In this document: positions 25,958-33,827 of the stretch, piece by piece
Numbering within the stretch: the first letter of the stretch is position 1
Layout: the number at the start of each line of letters is the position of its first letter
NCBI GenBank assembly: GCA_910587555.1
Contig: CAJULV010000018.1
Location: 1-64,000, forward strand
Direction of reading: 5' to 3'
DNA: 64,000 nucleotides
From: an uncultured Acetatifactor sp.
GTDB lineage: Bacteria > Bacillota > Clostridia > Lachnospirales > Lachnospiraceae
Program-made: the position numbers and the translations under genes
Notes under the pieces: generated by a model
What the model saw: only the letters and a program-made list of their open reading frames with translations
Told to the model about the DNA's origin: nothing
The model's database searches: none

Positions 25958-27223
25958 TTACTGCTTCAGGTATCCCCAGGGGGAGACATAGGAACCGTTC
26001 AGGCGTACGCTGAAATGAAGGTGGGGACCGGTAGAGCGTCCGGTGCTGCCCACGGCGGCGATGGTTTCCCCTTTCACGGTCATATCACCTTTCTGTACAT
26101 ATAATGCCGATGCGTGCATGTAAATTGTATATAATCCATCCCCATGGTCTATCATAACATAATTGCCCATGGTAGCGCTATAGGAAGCTGCTACCACTTC
26201 GCCGTCATAGGCAGCATAGATGGCAGTGCCTTTCGGCGCCGCGAAATCCACACCGTTATGAAACTGCTGTACTCCAAGGGTAGGATGTATTCTGTTTCCA
26301 TAGTCATCGGAAACCCGGGTATAAGTTGCCAGGGGAAACTTGAACATGCCGCCGTCATATTTCAGCACATCGCGATTCTCGGCAAGCAGTTTCTTCTTCT
26401 CCTCCGCCACGGCAGCCTCCAAAAGCTTTATCTCCGCTTCCTGCGCCCTGATTTCCTCCTCGAATTCCCTGATAGCCTTTTCTTTATTGTGAATATCCGT
26501 CTCATAGCTGACGATGTCATTTCTCTTCTGTTCTATCAGCTCTTCCAGATTGCGCTGCTCCGTCTCCACGGACGCCTTTGTCTCGTCCAGGATTTCCTTT
26601 TCCAGCTCCAATTCGTCCTTACACAGCTGGACGTATTCCCTGGCTGCCCTGTAATCCTCAAACATCTGCTGGTCATAGGCAGCCATCTTCTGCACATACT
26701 CCATATTATTCAGGAAACTTCCGAAACTTTCGGCTTTCAGCATCATATCTACAATGCTCGGGGTTCCCGACTCATATACCAGCCTGATGTGAACTCCCAT
26801 GTTGACCCGCTGTGTTTCTTCCCTCTCCACGGCTGCTGCCAGTTCCGCCTCCGTAACATGAATTTCATCTTCCTTGGCTTCAATTTCACGCTTCAGCTCG
26901 GCAATCTTCTCCTCAATCTGTTTCAGGCTGCTGTCCAGCGCCTCCACATAACTCTTCAGATTCTCCTTCTGTGCTTCCAGCTCCTTCTTGATTTCCCGTA
27001 AATCGCTCAAGCCGTCTTTCAGGCTCTCCTTCTCTTCTTTCTTCTGCGATATCTGCTTCTCTTTTTCTTTAATGCTGTCCGAGGTTATGGAGGAGGCGGA
27101 AACCGTGGACATGGCCGCGTCTCCCGCCTGCCAGCAGAAGGCCACAGCCAGTACAAGGCATAGGAAAACAGAAAAACGGGCAATATGAAATCTGTTAGGA
27201 CGATTCGTGGGTTTCTTCTTCAT
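25958..27223 (-). CDS. Septal murein hydrolase with coiled coil and M23 domain (PcsB/EnvC type)
   Basis: A 421-residue exported protein. An N-terminal signal (FHIARFSVFLCLVLAVAFCW) is followed by a long coiled coil (about 45-275, heptads rich in Lys/Glu) and a C-terminal LytM/M23 domain. The zinc and catalytic residues appear intact: HNGVDFAAP (His, Asp), MIDHGDG, YMHAS and GPHLHFSV. Coiled-coil M23 proteins encoded beside ftsEX are the FtsEX-activated peptidoglycan hydrolases (PcsB, CwlO, RipC, EnvC); unlike EnvC, this one keeps the metal ligands and should be a real endopeptidase. Starts 83 nt after ftsX. Confidence 0.9.
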   Translation of the reverse strand: MKKKPTNRPNRFHIARFSVFLCLVLAVAFCWQAGDAAMSTVSASSITSDSIKEKEKQISQKKEEKESLKDGLSDLREIKKELEAQKENLKSYVEALDSSLKQIEEKIAELKREIEAKEDEIHVTEAELAAAVEREETQRVNMGVHIRLVYESGTPSIVDMMLKAESFGSFLNNMEYVQKMAAYDQQMFEDYRAAREYVQLCKDELELEKEILDETKASVETEQRNLEELIEQKRNDIVSYETDIHNKEKAIREFEEEIRAQEAEIKLLEAAVAEEKKKLLAENRDVLKYDGGMFKFPLATYTRVSDDYGNRIHPTLGVQQFHNGVDFAAPKGTAIYAAYDGEVVAASYSATMGNYVMIDHGDGLYTIYMHASALYVQKGDMTVKGETIAAVGSTGRSTGPHLHFSVRLNGSYVSPWGYLKQ

Positions 27224-27275
27224 AAGCTCCTGACCTTACATATACAGTCGTTTCACAATCTGCGGCTGCTTCCCC

Positions 27276-27300
27276 AACCCGGACAAGCCGGAACCAAAAT
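27276..27300 (-). repeat. Dispersed 25-bp repeat, copy 1
   Basis: The stretch AACCCGGAcAAgCCGGAAcC followed by AAAAT recurs at 50655-50679 with three substitutions. It lies in the ftsX-M23 gap, in the same orientation relative to the downstream minus-strand gene as the other copy. Confidence 0.4.
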
Positions 27301-27306
27301 GATACG

Positions 27307-28257
27307 TTATACATGCAGATGCTTTCTGACCGTAGAAATACTGCCCAGAAAACCGATTCCAACTCCCACTGCCAGCGACAGCGGCGTCAGTACCCGGAAC
27401 ACCTCGTCCACCGGCAGGAAATCCAGGAAAGTACTCAGTATGGAAAATCTCTCCGCAATATACGTCAATGCGTAATTATAGATATTGTATAGCAATCCCA
27501 TGGGCAGCGCCGCTCCCAGCAGGCCGATCAGCATGCCTTCCAGCACAAATGGCGACCTGACGAAAAAATCTGTAGCACCGATATATTTCATGATATTAAT
27601 CTCTTCAGAACGAACGGAGATACCGATGGCAACCGTATTGCTGATCAGGAAGATGCTCACCGCAAGCAGCACGATAATGATCCCCATGGACACATAGGCA
27701 ATCAGAAGGTTTGCACCGCTCAAAGTATCCGCCGTCAGGGCAGAATGGTTTACCCTGCGCACTTCCGGTATGGATTCCAGCCAGGTAACCAGCGCACTCT
27801 GCATGGATACGTCACTGAGAAAAATCTCATAGCTGTGGTCACCCTTCAGGGGATTGTCCAGATACCCCATGGAATATACTTCAAAATTATCTCCGAACCT
27901 CTCCTGGGTAAACTTCTCCCATGCTTCCTCATCTGAAGTAAACTTCACATCCGAAACCTCCGCCCGGTTGGCTATCATCTGTCCGATCTCGGCAATCCGG
28001 TCGTCGGAGGGAATCATCCACTCCTCATGGCCTGCGCACTGGAGCTTATCGTTCTCGCTGTGAAAAAACACCGTTACGGAGACGCCCTCCTCCGCTTTCA
28101 GCACGATGCTCTGAAAATTCATCACTACCGCATAGAACAGGCCGAACAGGAACAGACAGGCGGAAATAGTCGCCACAGACGCAAGGGAATACCACTTGTT
28201 GCGGAATATATTGACGAAACCCTGACGTATCGTATAAAGCAATGTACTAATCTTCAT
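27307..28257 (-). CDS. ftsX: Cell division protein FtsX
   Basis: A 316-residue membrane protein with four helices: an N-terminal one (WYSLASVATISACLFLFGLFY), then a large extracellular loop (about 45-170), then three C-terminal helices in the FtsX domain (LIAYVSMGIIIVLLAVSIFLI; GMLIGLLGAALPMGLLY; VLTPLSLAVGVGIGFLG). It transmits ATP hydrolysis by FtsE to the M23 hydrolase encoded next. ATG 28257 chosen because GGGAGGGG precedes it; it overlaps the ftsE end by 11 nt. Confidence 0.93.
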   Translation of the reverse strand: MKISTLLYTIRQGFVNIFRNKWYSLASVATISACLFLFGLFYAVVMNFQSIVLKAEEGVSVTVFFHSENDKLQCAGHEEWMIPSDDRIAEIGQMIANRAEVSDVKFTSDEEAWEKFTQERFGDNFEVYSMGYLDNPLKGDHSYEIFLSDVSMQSALVTWLESIPEVRRVNHSALTADTLSGANLLIAYVSMGIIIVLLAVSIFLISNTVAIGISVRSEEINIMKYIGATDFFVRSPFVLEGMLIGLLGAALPMGLLYNIYNYALTYIAERFSILSTFLDFLPVDEVFRVLTPLSLAVGVGIGFLGSISTVRKHLHV

Positions 28258-28990
28258 CGATATATTCCCCTCCCTCTTCATCGCTGATAATCACGCCCCG
28301 CCTCATGGTCACCACACGCTTATGCATGGCATTGACAATCTCCCTGTTATGGGTAACCACCAGCACCGTGGTGCCGCTCCGGTTGATTTCCTCCAGAAGC
28401 ATCATAATTTCCCAGGAATTCTTCGGGTCAAGATTACCTGTTGGCTCATCTGCCAGCAGAATGGCGGGCTTGTTCACCAGCGCCCTGGCCAGCGCCACCC
28501 TCTGCTGCTCGCCTCCGGACAGCTGATTCGTCTTCGCCTTATATTTTCCGGCCAGTCCCACCGTGGCCAGGATTGTGGGCACGTTTCTCCTGATTTCAAT
28601 GGCGGGGGTCTCTATAATCCGCTGGGCAAAGGCAACGTTCTCATACACATTCCTGTCATTCAGCAGGCGGAAATCCTGGAATACCACCCCCAGATTGCGG
28701 CGGAATTTCGGAATCTGCCTGTGCTTCAGCTTCGCCAGGTCACTGCCCATCACATATACATTTCCGTTGGAAGCCGTCAATTCCCTCAGAAGAAGCCTTA
28801 TCAGGGTGGATTTGCCGGAGCCGCTGTCCCCTACGATAAATACAAATTCTCCTTTTCCTATTTTTAAAGTAATCCCATTGAGCGCCGGATTCCCTTTTGA
28901 ATAGACCTTTGTCACATTATCCAGCCAGATAACGCCATTTTCTTCAATAAACTGTTCCCGTTTCCTCCACGACAGCTCCCGCTTGGTCAT
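28247..28990 (-). CDS. ftsE: Cell division ATPase FtsE
   Basis: A 247-residue ABC ATPase: Walker A GDSGSGKST, FQDFRLLNDRNVYENVAFA (the FtsE Q-loop region), signature LSGGEQQRVALARAL, Walker B ILLADEPTGNLD and H-switch VVTHNREIVNAMHKRVV, all diagnostic of FtsE. An N-terminal extension of about 15 residues precedes the first strand. First gene of the ftsE-ftsX-M23-S41-small protein operon, which links divisome energy use to wall cleavage. Confidence 0.95.
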   Translation of the reverse strand: MTKRELSWRKREQFIEENGVIWLDNVTKVYSKGNPALNGITLKIGKGEFVFIVGDSGSGKSTLIRLLLRELTASNGNVYVMGSDLAKLKHRQIPKFRRNLGVVFQDFRLLNDRNVYENVAFAQRIIETPAIEIRRNVPTILATVGLAGKYKAKTNQLSGGEQQRVALARALVNKPAILLADEPTGNLDPKNSWEIMMLLEEINRSGTTVLVVTHNREIVNAMHKRVVTMRRGVIISDEEGGEYIDED

Positions 28991-29090
28991 CGTTTTCCTC
29001 CATACTTAATCAGCCGTTTCCGGCCTGTGTACTGCCGGGAATCCGCTGTCAATCATCTGTCTTACGGGAAGCAGCCTCTTCGCCTCCCAT

Positions 29091-29112
29091 AAAAGGCGCA
29101 TCCCTTTGCGCC
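29091..29112 (-). terminator. Terminator after the CdaR-like gene
   Basis: On the minus strand GGCGCA pairs with TGCGCC (29095-29100 with 29107-29112) and is followed by TTTT. It lies 30 nt after the stop at 29144. Confidence 0.55.
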
Positions 29113-29143
29113 GCATGCAACCACAGGAAGCCGCATTTGCTTC

Positions 29144-30229
29144 CTAATAGTCTATATTCTCCATATATTTCATGTATTTCACTACCATAAGCGCAATCTT
29201 AAAGGTAATGGCATCCTCAAATACCCGCAGATCCAGCCCCGTACTCTTCTGCAGCTTGTCAAGGCGGTAAACCAGCGTATTCCTGTGAATGAACAGCTGC
29301 CTGGATGTCTCGGACACATTCAGGCTGTTCTCAAAGAATTTATATATCGTCCCCAATGTCTCTTCGTCAAATTCGTCGGGACTCTTTCCGCCGAAAATCT
29401 CGCGGATAAACATCTTGCACAGCGGGATTGGCAGCTGGTAAATCAGGCGCCCGATGCCCAGCTCGCTGTACGCAATGATCTCCCTGTCCTGGAAAAAGAT
29501 TTTCCCCACATCCAGGGCCATCTTTGCTTCCTTATAGGAGCGGCTGACCTCCTTGATCTCCTGTACTACAGAACCGTAGGCAATGCGGGTATCCCTGACA
29601 CCCTCCTTCTTCAGAAAATGCCAGAGCTGTCTTGCCGTTTTTTCCATTTCCTTCATGGCATCCCCGTCTGACAGTTCTTTGACGATAATCACATTATTCT
29701 CGTCCACTTCCGTGACAAAATCCTTGCTGCTGCCGTTGAAAAATGTCCTTGCCATATCCAGCACATTGCTGTCGCGCCCTCCCGCAGACTCCGCAATCAG
29801 AACCGCCCGGGGCATATCGGTCTGGATATGCAGCCTCTTGGAACGGCTGTAGATATCTACCAGCAGCAGATTATCCAAAAGCAGGTTCTTGATAAAATTG
29901 TCCTTATCCAGGCGTTCCTTGTAGGCTATCAGCAGGTTCTGAATCTGAAATGCCGCCATCTTCCCGACGGTATATACATCCTCCCCGGCGGCGCCGGCCA
30001 CAAGCACATATTCCAGCTGCTGGTCATCAAACACTTTAAAAAACTGGTACCCCTGTATCTCCTGGGAATCCGCCGGCGAGGCGGCAAATTCTGCCACGCT
30101 CCTGCCGATACTGTTCATGTCAGTGGTAGAGGCGACTTCTTTACCGTCCACATCCATAACACAAAATTCGACGCGGGCAATGTTCTTCAGTCCCTCAATT
30201 GTGTTCTGTAAAATTTGATTTGATATCAT
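29144..30229 (-). CDS. CdaR/PucR-family transcriptional regulator
   Basis: A 361-residue regulator. The N-terminal half (about 1-130) is a sugar-diacid-recognition-like sensor (ISNQILQNTIEGLKNIARVE at the start, IGRSVAEFA). The middle is a GGDEF-like CdaR domain (IAYGSVVQEIKEVSRSYKEA), and the C-terminal PucR HTH (about 300-355) has LNVSETSRQLFIHRNTLVYRLDKL. Relatives respond to glycerate/sugar diacids or similar acids. It is monocistronic, so the target is not obvious from context. ATG 30229 was chosen because AAAGGAGTGG lies just upstream. Confidence 0.85.
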   Translation of the reverse strand: MISNQILQNTIEGLKNIARVEFCVMDVDGKEVASTTDMNSIGRSVAEFAASPADSQEIQGYQFFKVFDDQQLEYVLVAGAAGEDVYTVGKMAAFQIQNLLIAYKERLDKDNFIKNLLLDNLLLVDIYSRSKRLHIQTDMPRAVLIAESAGGRDSNVLDMARTFFNGSSKDFVTEVDENNVIIVKELSDGDAMKEMEKTARQLWHFLKKEGVRDTRIAYGSVVQEIKEVSRSYKEAKMALDVGKIFFQDREIIAYSELGIGRLIYQLPIPLCKMFIREIFGGKSPDEFDEETLGTIYKFFENSLNVSETSRQLFIHRNTLVYRLDKLQKSTGLDLRVFEDAITFKIALMVVKYMKYMENIDY

Positions 30230-30335
30230 ATCCCCACTCCTTTTGCTGTGACAGGAGTCGCCCTGCAGCCCCTGTAATCGGTTTACCGGCGCAAAAGACA
30301 CGCCCCAACGGAAATCATTCGTACCAATTTCATCT

Positions 30336-30354
30336 CTGTACTACAAATGTACAG
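30336..30354. promoter_or_regulatory. Dyad upstream of the CdaR-like gene
   Basis: CTGTAC-7-GTACAG, a perfect 6-bp-arm inverted repeat about 107 nt before the start codon. A possible operator for autoregulation. No clear -10/-35 pair was identified. Confidence 0.35.
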
Positions 30355-30395
30355 AAAATACGCAAAAAAAGCAATAGGATTTTATGATTTTTCAC

Positions 30396-30434
30396 AAAAA
30401 AACCACCTGGAAGATATCAATCAGGCAGTTTTTT
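30396..30434. terminator. Bidirectional terminator after yjfB
   Basis: ACCACCTG (30402-30409) pairs with CAGGCAGT (30422-30429) through 8 positions including two wobbles. An A7 tract on one side and T6 on the other give U-tracts on both strands. On the minus strand it ends the YjfB transcript. Confidence 0.75.
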
Positions 30435-30520
30435 CATCAAATTTGCTGTACTTCATCCACAAAACACCTTTCGAAACGGAATCCCAGACGGAAATACAAA
30501 TTTTCAGCGTAACCGCCCAT

Positions 30521-30709
30521 TCAAAGGCGTATGTCAATATTGGACCCTACATTGGGGTTCACACTCAGCTCCATGGCTGAATCCATCATCTGCACAAGCC
30601 CCTCGCCAAGGGCTTCGCTGGTATCCATCGCCTTGCTCAGGACGGCCGTCCCGATCTGCGACATATCGGAAATATGCGCCAAAGCCATTGATAAACCTGC
30701 AACATCCAT
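30521..30709 (-). CDS. YjfB-family small protein
   Basis: A 62-residue protein matching the YjfB (putative motility protein) family: MDVAGLSMALAHISDMSQIG at the start, then LSKAMDT and the conserved end NPNVGSNIDIRL. Function is unknown; B. subtilis YjfB belongs to the SigD (motility) regulon. No flagellar genes are in this window. ATG 30709, with GGAGG upstream, matches the family N-terminus; an in-frame ATG lies 15 nt further up. Confidence 0.8.
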   Translation of the reverse strand: MDVAGLSMALAHISDMSQIGTAVLSKAMDTSEALGEGLVQMMDSAMELSVNPNVGSNIDIRL

Positions 30710-30845
30710 AATGCCACCTCCCATATCCGGTACTGTGGGGCAGTGAGGGGTACCGTTTTTCCCTCCCTCTGCCCGCTGTTTTATTCTATCATAACCGCGT
30801 ACGCTTTACCAGTGCTTCACACAATTTTCATTTTTCTTAATATTT

Positions 30846-31685
30846 TCAGCCGTTTTTCTGTATGCCGTGTTCCTTGATTTCTATTTTCCTCTCCTTCAGC
30901 AGCCTGCCCACCGCACGCTTGAACTCGTTCTTGCTCATGCCGGTCTCCTGCTTGATGCGCTCCGGTGCCGCCTTGTCCGTAAAGGGCAGGAAGCCTCCCT
31001 GCTTCTCCAGCAAATCCAGAATCTTCCCGGCATCCTTATCCATCTGGATATACGCCTTATCCCGAACCCCCAGCGTCAGTTTGCCGTCCTCCCGCACCTG
31101 GATCACCCGGGCCGTCACATCCCTGCCCAGTTCCACATCGCCGTAAAGCTCTTTCCTGGGAATCAGCGCGGAGTACAGATTGTCCACCGCTACAAAAGCG
31201 CCGAAATTGTCGCTCATCTCATAGACGCGCCCGGTAACCCTGTCCTCCCGGCTGTATGGGCTGTCCGTGCGCAGATTGTCGTAGACATTCATGGTGGCGC
31301 AGAGCCTGCTGCTCTTATCTATGTAAAGAGATACCAGCACCCTGTCTCCCTGGTTCACGCTGCCCCGCTGCTGCTTAAAGGGAAGCAGCAAATCCTTCTC
31401 CAGCCCCCAGTCCAGGAAAGCGCCGATCTTTCCAACCTGCGCCACGGTAAGCTCCGCCACCTGTCCCATCTGCAGCTTCGGCTCCCTGACAGTGGCAATC
31501 ACCCTGTCCTTGGAATCACGGTATATAAATGCCGAAATAACATCCCCGATCTTCGCGCCCTCCGGCACCTGCCGCTTCGGCAGAAGCACCCTGTCCTCTG
31601 CTTCCTCCTGGGAAACCGCAAGATATACGCCAAAGTCCACTTCCTTTACAATTACCAGTTCCTGTGTCTCGCCCAAACGAATCAT
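30846..31685 (-). CDS. cvfB: CvfB-like S1 RNA-binding protein
   Basis: A 279-residue protein with three S1-type OB domains in a row (about 1-60 with VDFGVYLAVSQEE; 65-130 with KIGAFLDWGLEKDLLLPF; 140-210 with NFGAFVAVDNLYSALIP) and a C-terminal winged helix (about 225-275, TGMSKNEFKRAVGRLLKERK). This is the architecture of CvfB/YitL, an RNA-binding regulator of virulence and exoprotein genes in Staphylococcus. ATG 31685 follows TGGAGAAG. It stands just downstream of the thioesterase gene on the same strand. Confidence 0.88.
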   Translation of the reverse strand: MIRLGETQELVIVKEVDFGVYLAVSQEEAEDRVLLPKRQVPEGAKIGDVISAFIYRDSKDRVIATVREPKLQMGQVAELTVAQVGKIGAFLDWGLEKDLLLPFKQQRGSVNQGDRVLVSLYIDKSSRLCATMNVYDNLRTDSPYSREDRVTGRVYEMSDNFGAFVAVDNLYSALIPRKELYGDVELGRDVTARVIQVREDGKLTLGVRDKAYIQMDKDAGKILDLLEKQGGFLPFTDKAAPERIKQETGMSKNEFKRAVGRLLKERKIEIKEHGIQKNG

Positions 31686-31790
31686 ATCACTTCTCCATTT
31701 CAAATCCTGCTTTATCTCTATACTGCCATTCCGCCCGGCTCCGGCACGGACACTCGCTGCTCCGCAGTCAAACGAGACTGTCTCGTCCCC

Positions 31791-32507
31791 TCAGGCGCCC
31801 GGCTCCCGCATAAATTCGACAATGGTGCAGGTCTTCCCCGTCTCCTCCCCCAGCACCACTACTACACTCTCGTCTTCTACTGCCACCGTGGGTATCAGCA
31901 CCTCGTCAAGAAACGCCTGCTTCTTATACTCCGCCCGAACCTGCTTTATCGGAAACCCGTCGGGCAGATACTCCATAGCCATCTGGATAAACTGCTGGTT
32001 ATTAACATGGTGGTTGGTGTCCAGATGGTGCGCCTTCACTACCAGCGGCGCCCTTGCTTCGCCGCCCGCCGGAACGGCTATCCTGCGGGGCGCATAGTCC
32101 ATTTCCAGCCTTTCCTCCAGCCTGTATCCCTCCAGCATATTCCGCGGGACCGCCCTTGGCTTTCCGGTGTCCGTATCCAGCAGGCTCCAGAGGGAATTGG
32201 CCTTCGCAATATAATTTCCCGCCTCATCCAGCATGGCAAAATTCCGATACCCCAGAAATCCTTTCATATCATAGGGCAGCGTACCCACCGTCACCCGCTC
32301 GCACAGCCGTGGATACCGCTCCACAACTATCTGCCAGGAGGACAGCACCCACACCAGATGCGCCTCCTGCAGGCACTCCACCCCCAGTCCCAGGTCCTCC
32401 GACTGAAAAGTGGAGCAGTCCTGAAAATAATTGATCAGGGAAGCCATGGCAAGCTTCCCGTCACTGTCCGTCTCACTGTATCTGATTCTGCTCTCAAAGG
32501 TATACAT
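31791..32507 (-). CDS. Acyl-ACP thioesterase
   Basis: A 238-residue protein of the acyl-ACP thioesterase family: tandem hotdog folds. The N-terminal one has RYSETDSDGKLAMASLINYFQDC, the C-terminal one KAHHLDTNHHVNNQQFI with the Asn/His catalytic pair. It releases free fatty acids from ACP in the cytoplasm. ATG 32507 was chosen over earlier in-frame ATGs because family homology begins at MYTFESRIRYSE. Same strand as the CPBP protease gene, 32 nt downstream of it. Confidence 0.88.
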   Translation of the reverse strand: MYTFESRIRYSETDSDGKLAMASLINYFQDCSTFQSEDLGLGVECLQEAHLVWVLSSWQIVVERYPRLCERVTVGTLPYDMKGFLGYRNFAMLDEAGNYIAKANSLWSLLDTDTGKPRAVPRNMLEGYRLEERLEMDYAPRRIAVPAGGEARAPLVVKAHHLDTNHHVNNQQFIQMAMEYLPDGFPIKQVRAEYKKQAFLDEVLIPTVAVEDESVVVVLGEETGKTCTIVEFMREPGA

Positions 32508-32539
32508 CCGCAAATCCTTCTTCCCGCCTACATCCGTCC

Positions 32540-33625
32540 TCACACGAACAGCTGTATGATAATCATGGCAATCCAGAACACGCAGTAGAGTACCATGCCC
32601 GCATTCCATATCATGGTTCCGAAACGCTTTCCCCTGGGGATTGCCACACTGCCTTTCTCCAATACAAACTTACGTTTCACCAAGCTTACAATCAGAAGCA
32701 CGGCTCCGGCTATCATCATGGCCATCACAAACACCCCGAACGCGGCATACGCCATAATGCCCGCCAGATTTTCCTGTGCATAGGCCATCAGGGAAACCAT
32801 GTCTCCGCCTGCCATCGCCCTGGCATACTCATCCAGGTCGATCATCCGCAGAAGCCCGGAAGAAACCACGCCGCCCACAAAGTTGATCATCATATGGAGC
32901 GCAATGGTAATTTTGATGTTGCCTGTCTTCACATACAGGAACGCCAGAAACATTCCCAGCGAACATGCATATACAAACTGGTTCAGGTTTCCGTGGAACA
33001 GCCCGAACATAAGTCCCGACATAATGACCGCGGCCCCCTGTCCATAGCGGACGGTCCTGTCCACAATCAGTTTGCGGAAAACAAATTCTTCCATAATCGG
33101 CGCGCAGATAACCATATAGAGTACTACCGTCCACATGCTCACGGACTGGGTCACATTCAGGACCTGGTTCTGCACCGTCCCGCCTTTCAGCGCACCGATC
33201 AGCGTCGTTATCAGATTTCCCGCAAGATTTGATATATATACGATGGCAAAGCACATGATGACGGCAACCACGAAAGAACCGGGCTTGATGGAACGCCGCT
33301 CCACCGTTTCCCTCGGAATCATCCGCACCAGCAATATGAGTACCGGCATCCCGATAAGATACATGGGCAGTATGGATACCATCAGCGCAAAATTGCCGTC
33401 TTCCATCCATTCCGGCTTCAGCAGCTGAAGCAATGTTATCGGAATCAGCTGCACCGCGTAGATCACGATGGTTCCCAGGATAAACATCCCGCCCAGCCGG
33501 GAAAAATGCCTCCTGGCTTCCTTTATTTCCTCCGGACCGGCCTGTACCGGCCCACCGGGCACTCCTCCCCGGCCGTCCTGATATTCCGCCGTTGAAAACC
33601 CGTTCATACCATCCATATTTGACAC
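32540..33625 (-). CDS. CPBP family intramembrane metalloprotease
   Basis: A 361-residue membrane protein with about eight helices and a Gly-rich soluble N-terminus (1-45). The CPBP/Abi (CAAX protease-like) motifs are complete: EEFVFR (the EExxxR glutamates), FGLFHGNLNQF (His), and IALHMMINFVGG (HxxxN). Family members process prenylated or small membrane peptides, and some confer bacteriocin self-immunity. No bacteriocin gene is nearby. Divergent from the ktrB gene. Confidence 0.9.
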   Translation of the reverse strand: MSNMDGMNGFSTAEYQDGRGGVPGGPVQAGPEEIKEARRHFSRLGGMFILGTIVIYAVQLIPITLLQLLKPEWMEDGNFALMVSILPMYLIGMPVLILLVRMIPRETVERRSIKPGSFVVAVIMCFAIVYISNLAGNLITTLIGALKGGTVQNQVLNVTQSVSMWTVVLYMVICAPIMEEFVFRKLIVDRTVRYGQGAAVIMSGLMFGLFHGNLNQFVYACSLGMFLAFLYVKTGNIKITIALHMMINFVGGVVSSGLLRMIDLDEYARAMAGGDMVSLMAYAQENLAGIMAYAAFGVFVMAMMIAGAVLLIVSLVKRKFVLEKGSVAIPRGKRFGTMIWNAGMVLYCVFWIAMIIIQLFV

Positions 33626-33719
33626 CTCGCTTTCCCTTCCGAATCTTTTTTAGTTTATCACAAATAATGACATTTGTATAGCGATTTTGCGCCTCCGGCA
33701 GACGAAACTCAAAAAAGTA

Positions 33720-33748
33720 TTGTGTATTTCCGTCAAAAAGACTATAAT
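33720..33748 (+). promoter_or_regulatory. Promoter of the potassium uptake operon
   Basis: TTGTGT (33720-33725), 17 nt, TATAAT (33743-33748), 80 nt before the ktrB start. Confidence 0.65.
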
Positions 33749-33762
33749 GAGGTACGGATGGC

Positions 33763-33785
33763 AAAAGCGCATATTCCGCTTTTTT
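33763..33785 (+). terminator. Terminator-like hairpin in the ktrB leader
   Basis: AAAAGCG (33763-33769) pairs with CGCTTTT (33777-33783), followed by TT. It lies between the promoter and ktrB, so it may be an attenuator. The leader is too short to hold a c-di-AMP (ydaO) riboswitch. Confidence 0.45.
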
Positions 33786-33827
33786 CATTACTATTAAGGA
33801 AAGCTTGCAGTCATGCGGTAGCGTACT

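Noticed and set aside
30867..32588. Long plus-strand open frame of 573 codons
   Set aside because: Antisense to the S1 protein and thioesterase genes, with no ribosome site and His/Pro/Leu-rich low-information protein.
33749..33827. c-di-AMP (ydaO) riboswitch before ktrB
   Set aside because: The leader is only about 75 nt and lacks the conserved riboswitch core.
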